This document shows positions 1 to 7,011 of a stretch of 14,438 nucleotides of DNA, one piece after another (the first letter of the stretch is position 1; each line of letters starts with the position of its first letter). The notes beneath the pieces are model-generated. The model was not told the origin of the DNA, did not search any database, and saw only the letters and a list, made by a program, of their open reading frames with translations. The position numbers and the translations under genes were made by a program. The stretch is from the NCBI GenBank assembly GCA_018397055.1, contig JAGTQS010000042.1:1-14438 (forward strand), in the 5' to 3' direction. The stretch comes from Candidatus Bathyarchaeota archaeon (GTDB taxonomy: Archaea; Thermoproteota; Bathyarchaeia; Bathyarchaeales; DTEX01).

Positions 1-132
1 AAAGTTTGGCAAATTTTTGGCTTTTGCCCATTTCTTTAAAGTATTTTACCAAAATAATGTTAATTTTTCATATTTGGAACTCCATTTTTTGCGTTTTTAA
101 TGCTTCCGAAATGAAAATTTGCCAAAGTTTAG
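1..132. mobile_element. MITE copy 1, 2 bp cut off by the window edge
   Basis: The 132 bp are identical, base for base, to 838-969. The right end (AAAATTTGCCAAAGTTTAG) is the inverted complement of the left end of the complete copy with one mismatch. Its left two bases and left target duplication lie outside the window. It is AT-rich and has no credible coding capacity, so it must be moved by a transposase encoded elsewhere. It ends about 40 bp before the TATA-like box of the restriction-modification gene. That the two copies are identical is seen directly; recent amplification is inferred. Confidence 0.85.
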
Positions 133-171
133 TTTCTCTGTTCAACATCAGATTACGAAGGAATGAAAACT

Positions 172-207
172 TCTATAAGGTATTTTGCTGTTTTAGAATG
201 GTGGGTG
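172..207 (+). promoter_or_regulatory. Putative promoter and ribosome binding site of the decayed restriction-modification gene
   Basis: A TATA-like CTATAAGG (173-180) lies about 40 bp before the ATG at 219, and a G-rich GGTGGGTG (200-207) lies 11 nt before it, in the position of an archaeal Shine-Dalgarno. Both are short matches and therefore weak. Confidence 0.3.
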
Positions 208-218
208 TAATGTTCTAA

Positions 219-509
219 ATGAGTATAAGGGAAGAAAATCTGAATGTAATGTTGTCTGAGCTTTTAACAGAGAAGGGGCTTAAGGCTTTAGGAGAAGTGA
301 TTTTAAGGAAAAGGAAGGGGCGGTTTGAGCCTGATGTCTTGATAGAGCTTAATGGTGTTCGTATAGTTATAGAGGGAAAAAAGGCTGGCTTGTGGAATGA
401 GTTGGTTGAGATTTGCCAGAACAGGTTGGATAATAACGTCTGCGACTTATGCATGATGGTTGAGTACGTTTATTATATAGTACTCTTTCTCCTAATCAAG
501 CTGACATAA
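219..509 (+). pseudogene. Fragment 1: nuclease-like N-terminus of the restriction-modification protein
   Basis: The 96-residue reading frame starts MSIREENLNVML and carries a PD-(D/E)xK-like core, FEPDVLIELNGVRIVIEGKK, near residues 36-55. Asp39 and the Glu-Gly-Lys at about 52-54 are candidate metal and catalytic residues. After VEYVYY the frame is lost. The continuation in frame 2 (TLSPNQADIKDALLRG, ending KPEQ) is open to the TAA at 611. The last ten or so residues of the frame-0 ORF are therefore out-of-frame tail, not real protein. Confidence 0.65.
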
Positions 510-613
510 AGGATGCTCTTCTTCGAGGTCGATTTAATGTTCGCTTTTTATCATACATTGATAGGGCGGGTCTAGACAAGTGGACTGGTGTCGCATCTAA
601 GCCAGAGCAATAA

Positions 614-820
614 ATGGATGTTGGTTTCGATGACCTATTGACCTATTTGATGAGCGTCTATAGTAGGGTGGTCAGCACAGATATCATAAATCCTGTCATA
701 AAAAAGATGAATGAAGTTTTAACCGATTTTGCGACTAAACTATCGTCTACGGTTAACATTGATCGTCTAAAAGACGTGTTAGAGTTGAAAGAAACAGGGG
801 AAGAGGGAGATGGGGAGTAA
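614..820 (+). pseudogene. Fragment 2: helical linker of the restriction-modification protein
   Basis: These 68 residues are in the same frame as the sequence before the TAA at 611-613, so only that one stop codon separates them from fragment 1. The stretch is predicted helical and ends in an acidic run. An ATG at 810, inside GGAGATGGGG, opens frame 0 and continues as MGSKEDTH up to the MITE. The correct frame therefore changes around the G-run 812-815. An intact, translationally coupled short ORF is possible but less likely given the other lesions. Confidence 0.5.
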
Positions 821-835
821 GGAAGACACTCATAA

Positions 836-969
836 CTAAAGTTTGGCAAATTTTTGGCTTTTGCCCATTTCTTTAAAGTATTTTACCAAAATAATGTTAA
901 TTTTTCATATTTGGAACTCCATTTTTTGCGTTTTTAATGCTTCCGAAATGAAAATTTGCCAAAGTTTAG
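836..969. mobile_element. MITE copy 2, complete, inserted in the restriction-modification gene
   Basis: The element is 134 bp with near-perfect terminal inverted repeats: the left end CTAAAGTTTGGCAAATTTT matches the reversed right end at 18 of 19 positions. It is flanked on both sides by TCATAA (830-835 and 970-975), a clean 6-bp target-site duplication. It carries no gene. Inside, GGC-TTTT-GCC (856-865) can form a small hairpin. No transposase in this window has matching ends, so the mobilising enzyme is unknown; 5-6 bp duplications are known for IS1634-type elements among others. Deleting the element plus one TCATAA joins the flanking reading frames (CAT AAG TTA ATC). Confidence 0.93.
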
Positions 970-976
970 TCATAAG

Positions 977-1100
977 TTAATCTCAACTGCTGGTCTTTTA
1001 CTCGTTGATGCTTTGGTTTTTCATGAGATTATTGCTGGCCTTTATAAAAAGGTGCCCAAGCTTTCGATGTTGTTAAGCTCTTCGAATCTTAAGAAGGGGG
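977..1100 (+). pseudogene. Fragment 3: restriction-modification protein just after the MITE
   Basis: In frame 2 this reads LISTAGLLLVDALVFHEIIA and on to SSSNLKKG, a helical stretch that in this family lies between the nuclease part and the methylase. It connects upstream across the excised MITE. Downstream the frame changes at the G5 run 1096-1100 into frame 0, where ENSWQYIIDEINYEPVLDIT leads directly into the methylase fragment. It has no start codon of its own and would not be translated alone. Confidence 0.5.
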
Positions 1101-1103
1101 CTG

Positions 1104-2102
1104 GAAAATTCTTGGCAGTATATAATTGACGAAATTAACTACGAACCTGTTCTGGATATAACTTTGAGTATTATTAGGAAGATTCCTGCTAGTCCTGTGG
1201 TGGATGAACAGCTTAGATTGCTTGGGAATCTAGCATACGACATAGCTTCTTCAAAAGTTTTGTTGAAGCATGATTTGTTTGGCCGGATTTATCACAGACT
1301 ACTCTTGGGAAACCTTGTGAAGTATCATGCAACTTATTATACGTCGATACCTGCTGCTCGGTTATTAGCCAGACTTTTGATAAATCTTCCTTCAAGTTTG
1401 GATGCTGAGAAGGTTCCACCTGTTTATGGAGATGAGCCTTTTCGGGTTGTTGATTTTACATGCGGGTCTGGTACACTTCTTTCAGGCGTATATAAGGAAC
1501 TGGATGCAAAACACAGGATTGAAAGTGAACAAGTTAGGGTAGATGACTTACACAGGTATTTGATTGAGGAGGGAATCTGGGGGTTTGATGTACTTCATCA
1601 CGCTATCCACTTGGCAGCAACTATCTTGTCTCTTCATAACCCCATTCCTATTAAGACTTCAAGGCTGTTTGCCCTAAGGTTGGGCGAATCTAAGTATTTA
1701 GGTGGCGTTAACTTTTTGGATTCGCCAAACATTAGGCAGGATATGTTGCTTACAGGAGCGGTGAGGCCGGAGGGTGAATCTGTAAGTGTCTCTCGGCGAG
1801 AAGCTCAGACAATTGCTCTTCCTAACTTTCATGTTTGTATAATGAATCCTCCGTTTACGAGGAGTGTTGGCGGAAATCTTTTGTTTGGTTCGTTGCCTAA
1901 AAAAGACCGAGCTTCGCTTCAAAGGACGCTTGGCCAACTACTTAGAGAAAAGGGGCTTTCTGGCATAGGTCAAGCTGGCCTTGGAGCGGTTTTTATTTTT
2001 GTCGCTGACAAGTATCTTGTGAATGATGGCAGAATGGGGCTTGTTTTGCCCAGAGCAGTTTTATCTGTGTTTCTTGGCAGAAAGTCCGGGACAAGCTCTT
2101 AA
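1104..2102 (+). pseudogene. Fragment 4: N6-adenine DNA methylase core of the restriction-modification protein
   Basis: Frame 0 is open from about 1104. A TTG at 1164 is the first usable start and gives 312 residues. Counting from that TTG: motif X-like YYTSIPAARLLARL at 58-71, SAM-binding motif I DFTCGSGT at 97-104, and catalytic motif IV NPPF at 228-231, followed by AGLGAVFIFVADKY and the strand GRMGLVLPRAVLS at 289-301. These mark a gamma-class amino-methyltransferase that methylates adenine N6. The end is artificial: after RAVLS the correct continuation (VSWQKVRDKLLRDYHVEYII) is in frame 2, a 1-base deletion away. The tail to the TAA at 2100 is out of frame. Methylase activity alone is conceivable but unlikely. 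Confidence 0.75.
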
Positions 2103-2554
2103 GAGATTATCATGTTGAGTACATAATTACTAGCTATGAGGTTAACAACCAGTGGAATTTTAGCGAGAACACTGACCTAAGCGAGGTTCTTCTTATTGCA
2201 AGAAAGATATGCAAGGATGATTCTCGGTATACTTTTTTTGTTAATTTGTGGAAGAAGCCTTCAAACGAGTTGGAATCCATCTATCTGGGAAATCAGCTTA
2301 AACAGCTTTATGGCAGCGCTAAGCTTTATGACGTAGAAAACTCGAATGCTTCTCCATATCATCTTAAGCTACATGGAAAGAAGATTGGTGAAGTCTATTC
2401 CGCAAAACTTACAGAAAACAACTTCGGCGTCTTCAACATTTTTTCTCAGATGGAACTTAACAGGGTAATGCTCTTTCTCAGAAAAGGCATAGTGTATCTT
2501 CCAGAGGAAGATCATCAAAACACTCCGCAACCAGAAAGGCACATTCATACATGA
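2066..2554 (+). pseudogene. Fragment 5: start of the target-recognition region, truncated
   Basis: Frame 2 continues the methylase (VSWQKVRDKLLRDYHVEYII, then NFSENTDLSEVLLIARK), the conserved strand-helix pattern after motif VIII in single-chain restriction enzymes. The first ATG-like start in this frame is at 2246. The piece runs through KLHGKKIGEVYSAKLTENN to about 2490 and then into unrelated-looking sequence before TGA at 2552. Homologues continue for several hundred residues, so most of the recognition domain is missing. Confidence 0.5.
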
Positions 2555-2639
2555 AACCATCACAACTGTTCTGGCAACATGGAAACAGCAAGGGTTAAAC
2601 CCCTCAGAGATGCTGCCAACCACAATAAGCCTTAAATGA
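2493..2639 (+). pseudogene. Possible transposase C-terminal remnant (IS66-like)
   Basis: Frame 0 from just after a TAG (2490-2492) to TGA (2637-2639) encodes about 48 residues, including RKIIKTLRNQKGTFIHETI followed by TTVLATWKQQGLNPSEML. The combination of LRNxKG, H-E-T, and a final ATWKQQGLNP helix resembles the C-termini of IS66-type transposases. It overlaps the 3' end of the restriction-modification frame, so it may mark the insertion that truncated that gene. Only the tail exists and no IS end was identified. The resemblance is from memory. Confidence 0.35.
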
Positions 2640-2681
2640 CAAAACAGCTAAACACATACACGATAAGAAAGATACGAATAC

Positions 2682-2714
2682 CTATAAAGTAGGTGAGCTC
2701 GAATTTTTGGAAGG
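2682..2714 (+). promoter_or_regulatory. Promoter (TATA box) and ribosome binding site of the surface protein gene
   Basis: CTATAAAG (2682-2689) is a good archaeal TATA box. It predicts transcription starting around 2710, downstream of a GTG at 2693. GGAAGG (2709-2714) stands 8 nt before the ATG at 2723. Together these favour the ATG as the true start, although the predicted transcript start is close to the GGAAGG. Confidence 0.45.
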
Positions 2715-2722
2715 TTTCAGGC

Positions 2723-4168
2723 ATGAAATTGGCTCGTCATTTTTTTGTCAGACTGTTTATTTGCCTTTTTATTCTATTACTTGTCTCCGTTAATCTTTCT
2801 TTGGGACAAGAAAAAAAATATACTTACTATGGTTTCATTCCCTCGCAGATTCATCTTTATGTTCTTAATGAGGCGAACAACCTTACCTCCGACTGGAAAC
2901 TTGGATCCGAATACACAGGTTCACCGTTATTCGATGGCAAGAACCTTGCGGTGAAATCCATGGTTGCTGTCGTTGCTGTGGAAAGCGACACAAACGTTGA
3001 GGTTTACGATTTAATGTTGGGTAGGCTGGTTTCCAAGCGTAGCTTAGGCAGCATGGAGAAGCATCTTGTTTTGCTGGCTAACGGCACAGCTTTCAAAGTG
3101 GTTTCAGACAAGCTGGTTTCTGTTTTACTTCTTAATTATCAGAGTATGCCTAGTGCTGATGTTTCAGAGGGTCCGTTGCCACATACCTTTTATATGTCTG
3201 TCAACGGCTTGTGTGTTGATAAAGAATTTGTGTTTATGGCTTCTGAACGTGTAGGAGAGGCAGAAAACAGATTTTACACAATTTTTGCTTTAGAAACAAG
3301 TACAGTCACTGTAACTAGAGACGATGGTGAACAGAACGAATATTCTCTTGCAGCTAACGCATATAGATATCTGATGTTCAGATCCTTCAGAGCTTACAGA
3401 ATTAAGTCAACAGGCAACATTATGGTTCAGTCAGGTCATATTGATGGGGGTAGCTACGGTCACGGCTATTTTGTCCCATGCGCAGAAGGAGGCTTCGTAG
3501 GCAGAAACTTCTACGCCAGATCAACTAGGAGCTGGGACATTAAGAGAAACTACGGTTATAGGATATCAGCTATTCGAGACACAAGTGTAACTGTGTACAA
3601 CCTTGAAACTCATGAGGTGCTACAGAAGCTTTCAGTTAAAGGAGAAAGTGGAGTTGGATTTATGCCTTCAGCTCCTGCGATAGCTGTTCAGAGCGACGCT
3701 CCCGTCACCCTCGCATTTCTCGACAATGGCACCATCGGTACAGGAGTAATGTTCATTGGCATTCGACCGGGTCAGGACACAGTTTTCTATCTACCCACAG
3801 AAGCCTATGTTGAGGCTTACTTCTTCGCAACCGAAGAAACCCAAGTAACCATCGACGACTTCGCTGAGACAATACGGGCTGACACACCATTCCTGTTTAC
3901 ACAACCAGGGACTCATAAAGTCCATTCCGACGGAAACCTTATCCTCCAAGTGAATTATTGGCCCAACCAGCCTGATTATCAGGGGCTCTGGTTCACCGGA
4001 GCAACAGTGCCATGTATAGAGACAATTAACATAGACCCAGATGTGAAATTGACTCCATTTGAAGAAGGCTTCCCAACAATGTATCTGATAATTGGCGTAG
4101 GTGTCGCTGCAACTACTATCATAGCGTTTCTACTAGTCATGACGAAACGTAAAAGTATGCCAGAATAA
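2723..4168 (+). CDS. Exported, C-terminally membrane-anchored surface protein of unknown function
   Basis: I do not recognise this 481-residue protein. Residues 1 to about 28 form a classical signal peptide: MKLARHFFVRLF, a hydrophobic core, then SLGQEKK. The mature part is beta-rich, full of V/T/S/Y strands and short turns, with few cysteines. Near the C-terminus a single membrane segment (about 452-474) is followed by KRKSMPE, so the bulk faces outside and the tail inside. Patterns such as VSDKLVSVLL and GNIMVQSGH recall the IgGFc-binding-like surface domains of some prokaryotes, but this is only a resemblance. An upstream in-frame GTG (2693) would add 10 residues ahead of the signal peptide. 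It lies beside decayed mobile DNA with no obvious operon partner. A cell-surface or adhesion role is inference. Confidence 0.75.
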   Translation: MKLARHFFVRLFICLFILLLVSVNLSLGQEKKYTYYGFIPSQIHLYVLNEANNLTSDWKLGSEYTGSPLFDGKNLAVKSMVAVVAVESDTNVEVYDLMLGRLVSKRSLGSMEKHLVLLANGTAFKVVSDKLVSVLLLNYQSMPSADVSEGPLPHTFYMSVNGLCVDKEFVFMASERVGEAENRFYTIFALETSTVTVTRDDGEQNEYSLAANAYRYLMFRSFRAYRIKSTGNIMVQSGHIDGGSYGHGYFVPCAEGGFVGRNFYARSTRSWDIKRNYGYRISAIRDTSVTVYNLETHEVLQKLSVKGESGVGFMPSAPAIAVQSDAPVTLAFLDNGTIGTGVMFIGIRPGQDTVFYLPTEAYVEAYFFATEETQVTIDDFAETIRADTPFLFTQPGTHKVHSDGNLILQVNYWPNQPDYQGLWFTGATVPCIETINIDPDVKLTPFEEGFPTMYLIIGVGVAATTIIAFLLVMTKRKSMPE

Positions 4169-4735
4169 GCAATTATTTGTCGTTTTAGGCTTTTTTGTCA
4201 ATAAGATAGTCTTAGGAGAAACTACATATCATGAAAATAGCTCTTGAATAAAGATGGTCGGTGCCTTTTTGTCAGCTCGGTCATTTGTTTTTCTCGTAAA
4301 AATCCTGTATAATGCCAAATGTGCGTGCAGCTGAGAGTATTGTCTTTATGCTTCTCTTTTTGACATTACTCCTCTAAGGATTATTTGTATCATTTAAGAT
4401 ACTTCTAGATGCTTTCCAACAAGCCGCTCATCAACACCTTTCCAGTCCATAATCACTCACACAAAAAGAATAACAGAGAAAACGAAAGAAAAACTTAATT
4501 ACTCCACAAAGCACTATTTATTAATAATCGGATAGTCAGTAGATCCGAAAGTGTTGTTTGATTTTTCTGGTTTTTGGTTTTTGGGTTGTAGGGAGCATTC
4601 GTGTTAGGCTCTAAGGTGTTGTTGTTCTTTCTGTGTGTCGTTTGTTCACTGGAGTGCTGTGTTTGCTCTCGTAGTGGGTATTAAAGGCAAGTTTGGCTGT
4701 TTCCAGCGTTTTCCTTTTGATGTGGCGCAGTAGGG
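4169..4735. other. Geneless stretch between the surface protein and the transposase
   Basis: There is no ORF with gene-like features on either strand. It begins with a T-run that may end the upstream transcript. The right part (from about 4550) is unusually G/T-rich on the plus strand and probably includes the untranslated end of the IS. A minus-strand 18-codon reading frame (4394-4450, MDWKGVDERLVGKHLEVS) has a composition like archaeal transposase N-termini, but is too short to call. No convincing tRNA, CRISPR or structured RNA was seen by eye. Confidence 0.5.
4182..4196 (+). terminator. T-rich transcription terminator after the surface protein gene
   Basis: GTTTTAGGC followed by T6 (4191-4196) begins 14 bp after the stop codon. 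Archaeal RNA polymerase commonly terminates at such U-runs without a hairpin. This is the only such run close behind the gene. Confidence 0.35.
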
Positions 4736-5482
4736 TTATAGAAAGAGCGAATTGGTTATATGGGTAAGTGCTGGTTTATGTGGTTCTAAGCTGTAGCCTG
4801 TGAGGATGAGGTATCCGAAGTCTATGGTGAAGTCTTTGAGTTTGACTAGGGGTCGTTTCGTCTGGTCGAGGGGAAGCTTTTGTCTCTTAGCTTCTCCCAT
4901 GTTGTGTAGGGTCCACAGGTTCTCCAGGACAATAGCGTACTGATGGTATATCTCACGGACGGTCTCGTTCCTGCTTGTTGTCTTGGCTCTGAAGCTTTTT
5001 CCAACCCTGAAGCCTGTCTCTATTCCCCACCTCTTTCGATAATCTTCCGGGAGCTGGCTCCAAGCTTTCAGGGCCTTTTTAGGTCCAATGTTGGTTGCGA
5101 ATGCGCCGTAGAGTTCAAGGATATTCTTTAAGCCTTTCTTGGATTTCCTCAACCTGTGGATGGTTAGGTTGAAGTTAACGGTTTCGCCATCCTTCTTTAG
5201 GCTGAACCTCCTAACCTGCTCCTTGCCAGTTCTGAAGTAGTCTAGGACAGCCTCCTTCACCCGTTTGTTCTTTGGAACAGCATTGAGGAACCTAACTCCT
5301 AAAGCCTTCAATGTCTTTATGACCTCGTGGGAGTAGAAGCCCTTATCCAACAGCAGGAGGCGGATGTGTACTCCTCGACGCTTGGCATCCAGGACAAGTT
5401 CCTCCACGATCCTATCCTTCTCGCATATCTCCAGCTGCGTGACTAGACGACTCTTTATTGCGTATCTGCGGCCTTTCTCCAC
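4736..5482 (-). pseudogene. Transposase, C-terminal part (second D and E of the DDE triad)
   Basis: The ORF opens at a GTG (an internal Val in the full protein) and runs 248 residues. LLLLDKGFYSHEVIKTL (42-58) holds the second catalytic Asp (D46). YRKRWGIETGFRVGKSF (148-164) holds the catalytic Glu (E155) in the Y-(2)-R-(3)-E-x6-K signature of IS4-type enzymes. It ends normally in TAA. The 18 residues between the TAG and this GTG are also conserved-looking, so translation truly starting here is unlikely. Without the N-terminal half it lacks the first Asp and should be inactive. Confidence 0.7.
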
Positions 5483-5536
5483 AAGGCGGATCGCGGCGTA
5501 GCAGTGATACCAGTTTGTTCCCAGCTTGTATTCTCC

Positions 5537-5962
5537 CTATACAACGTATGGAGCAGGTTTCCCATAATACGGGATGTAGGTTAAGTCTATGGCAGCTACA
5601 GCCTTCCTCCGAAAAGCACCCTTCCCTCTAGCAACGGATAAAACGTTCTCATTCAACCCCTGAAGCATGGATAAAGCGTCTCTTCTACTCAGCTTCTTTA
5701 GGCGGTAGAGGAAAGTGTCTGCGTCAGGAACCTCTCCAAGTCTGCAGTGTAGGCGTAGCCTTCTCTCCAGAACCTCCAAGCCTCCCTCAGCGTACTCAGC
5801 TTCTAGGCTGAGGTAGGTAAGCGACTTCAAGACATCCTTCCTTGAGTAGACACAGTTATACCCAGCGGGGATCACAAAGACCTTCAATGCCATCTTGAGA
5901 GAAAAGGTAAAAACCCGCAAAGCAGCTCTACTGATGCCGTGAACCATATGCCTCCGTTTCAA
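5537..5962 (-). pseudogene. Transposase, N-terminal part (first D of the DDE triad)
   Basis: These 141 codons end at the in-frame TAG. The C-terminal stretch AVAAIDLTYIPYYGK (121-135) contains the first catalytic Asp (D126) in the I-D-x-T-x-x-P-Y-(W/Y)-G-K form seen in ISH3-like enzymes. Before it, helices with VPDADTFLYRLKKLS resemble the DNA-binding part. The frame opens at TTG (5962). An ATG at 5945-5947 preceded by CGGAGG is the likelier start although the spacing is only 3 nt. Just upstream is the imperfect hairpin GGTGTGAACCATACACC (about 5979-5995). Confidence 0.7.
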
Positions 5963-6020
5963 TGATGTTCACATTAGAGGTGTATGGTTCACACCAATCA
6001 AAAACTAACTCCTTCCCCTA

Positions 6021-6971
6021 CTAAAACAACGCTCCCCGAAAAACACTTTCGGAACTACTGTAGATGAAGTTTTTCAGATACCTCTTACTGAGTAGAAGAC
6101 CCTTTTTCTTTTTCTCCACCGTTGATTGCCAATTCTTGTCCTCGTGTTCTATGCTTATTGTCCCAGTATAACCAATTTCGTGAAGAGCCGCAATAAACCT
6201 GCGCCAATCCACATCCCCTAACCCTGGAAGCCTGTCAACATGCCAGTAATACCCGTAAATGCCAATGTCGCTAAGCAATTCCCTTTCAATCAAGGTGTCT
6301 TTTGCGTGAGTATGAAAAATCTTGTCCCTAAATTCCCTAATCGGCTTCACGTAGTCTATGCCCTGCCAGATAAGATGAGACGGGTCATAATTAAGGCCAA
6401 GGTTCCTACTTGGAATCACGTCAAAAATCTTTCTCCATATCGGCGGCGAAAAAGCGACGTTAGTTCCTCCAGGCCAAGTGCTGTGTTCCGGATACTGCAT
6501 TGGACAGTTTTCTATGGCAATCTTCACGCCTTGTTTCTCAGCATAATCGATGAAAGTGGGCCAAACCTCCTCAACAATTTTCAAATTGTCCTCAACACTT
6601 TTATGCATGTCCCTTCCAATAAAAGTCCCCACAACTTTAACCCCGAGGAGGCATGCTGCGTCTATCACCTTTTTTAAGTGACTAAAATAGAAATCCCTAC
6701 TTGTCTTGTCTGAGGTAAGGTAGTTAGGATAATACCCGAGAGACGAAAGACCAAGCCCGTAGTCATCAAGAAGTCTCCTGATCTCCGCAACCCCAGCATC
6801 TGACAACCCTGAAACATCAATGTGCGTAACGCCAGCATACGCACGGTCAGGAGGCCCAAAAGGCCAGCAGGCAACCTCTAAAACATCGAACCCGTTTTCG
6901 GAAGCCCACTTAACCAGCTCCGCAAAAGAAAGCTCAGGCAGACAAGCCGTCATAAACCCGATCTTCAACAT
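6021..6971 (-). CDS. Sugar phosphate isomerase/epimerase (xylose isomerase-like TIM barrel)
   Basis: The 316 residues form an AP-endonuclease-2/xylose-isomerase TIM barrel that interconverts or epimerises sugars or keto-sugars using a divalent metal, in the cytoplasm. Expected metal and catalytic ligands are present: E154 in IAIENCP, D196 and H199 in NYDPSH, H222 in FHTHAKD, and E275 in SIEHED. The length is normal. The stop is TAG. AGGTGAG lies only 2 nt before the ATG; starting one codon later at TTG would give better spacing and alter the protein by a single residue. It follows the dehydrogenase by 40 bp on the same strand, so the two are almost certainly one operon. Such pairs act on inositols or oxidised sugars; the actual substrate cannot be read from the sequence. 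Confidence 0.88.
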   Translation of the reverse strand: MLKIGFMTACLPELSFAELVKWASENGFDVLEVACWPFGPPDRAYAGVTHIDVSGLSDAGVAEIRRLLDDYGLGLSSLGYYPNYLTSDKTSRDFYFSHLKKVIDAACLLGVKVVGTFIGRDMHKSVEDNLKIVEEVWPTFIDYAEKQGVKIAIENCPMQYPEHSTWPGGTNVAFSPPIWRKIFDVIPSRNLGLNYDPSHLIWQGIDYVKPIREFRDKIFHTHAKDTLIERELLSDIGIYGYYWHVDRLPGLGDVDWRRFIAALHEIGYTGTISIEHEDKNWQSTVEKKKKGLLLSKRYLKNFIYSSSESVFRGALF

Positions 6972-7011
6972 TTCTCACCTTTTCATAATGCATGATTACC
7001 CTATTTACCCT

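Larger units (their letters stand above)
219..2554 (+). pseudogene. Decayed single-chain restriction-modification gene (nuclease plus N6-adenine DNA methylase)
   Basis: Five pieces in alternating frames form one protein in the expected order: nuclease-like N-terminus, helical linker, methylase motif I (DFTCGSGT), methylase motif IV (NPPF), and the start of a target-recognition region. Archaeal proteins of this type are usually near 1000 residues and both modify and cut DNA. Lesions seen: a 1-base deletion-type frameshift near 480; TAA at 611-613 in frame with the ATG that follows; a +1 shift at a G-run near 812-815; the MITE at 836-969; a +1 shift at a G5 run (1096-1100); a 1-base deletion near 2066; and a missing 3' part. 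The two G-run shifts could be assembly errors, but the stop, the MITE and the truncation cannot easily be. The family assignment comes from motifs and from memory of homologues. Confidence 0.8.
4736..5962 (-). mobile_element. ISH3/IS4-like insertion sequence, transposase interrupted by one TAG codon
   Basis: Read from 5962 down to 4736, one frame of 408 codons encodes a complete DDE transposase apart from a single TAG at 5537-5539. The two halves are in the same frame: KPAPYVV, TAG, then GEYKLGTNWYHCYAAIRLVE continues without a shift. The order D (half 1, residue 126), D (half 2, residue 46), E (half 2, residue 155) matches the catalytic triad of DDE_Tnp_1 enzymes, which cut and join IS ends. 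The length suits ISH3-type elements. IS ends could not be fixed: a 15-bp pair containing TTTGATT near 4568 and 5990 matches at only 10 positions. A recent nonsense mutation is the simplest reading. Confidence 0.75.

Noticed and set aside
6..218. 70-codon plus-strand ORF starting inside MITE copy 1
   Set aside because: It runs from the repeat into unrelated flank, has low-complexity Phe/Ile-rich composition, and no ribosome binding site; the second MITE copy is not followed by the same frame.
1..969. Repeat pair as a CRISPR or integration-site signal
   Set aside because: Only two copies, 134 bp each, with terminal inverted repeats and a target duplication: this is transposon structure, with no spacers.
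2693..2722. GTG at 2693 as start of the surface protein
   Set aside because: It lies only 4 bp after the TATA box, upstream of the expected transcript start, and places ten extra residues before a normal signal peptide; the ATG at 2723 has GGAAGG at good spacing.
4394..4450. Minus-strand 18-codon frame resembling a transposase N-terminus
   Set aside because: Too short, with no further matching sequence in any frame behind it; noted in the geneless-stretch entry only.
4689..4697. AAGTTTGGC shared with the MITE end, as a sign that the nearby IS drives the MITE
   Set aside because: A 9-base match with no second copy at the other end of the IS; chance is likely.
5537..5539. TAG as general pyrrolysine codon in this organism
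   Set aside because: At least four other genes (ending at 6021, 8352, 9267 and 13171 on the minus strand) finish at TAG at normal family length, so TAG acts as a stop here; context-specific recoding remains only a side possibility.
4560..6000. Terminal inverted repeats of the ISH3/IS4-like element
   Set aside because: The best pair by eye (around TTTGATT near 4568 and its complement near 5990) matches at only 10 of 15 positions and no target duplication is visible, so I do not assign ends.
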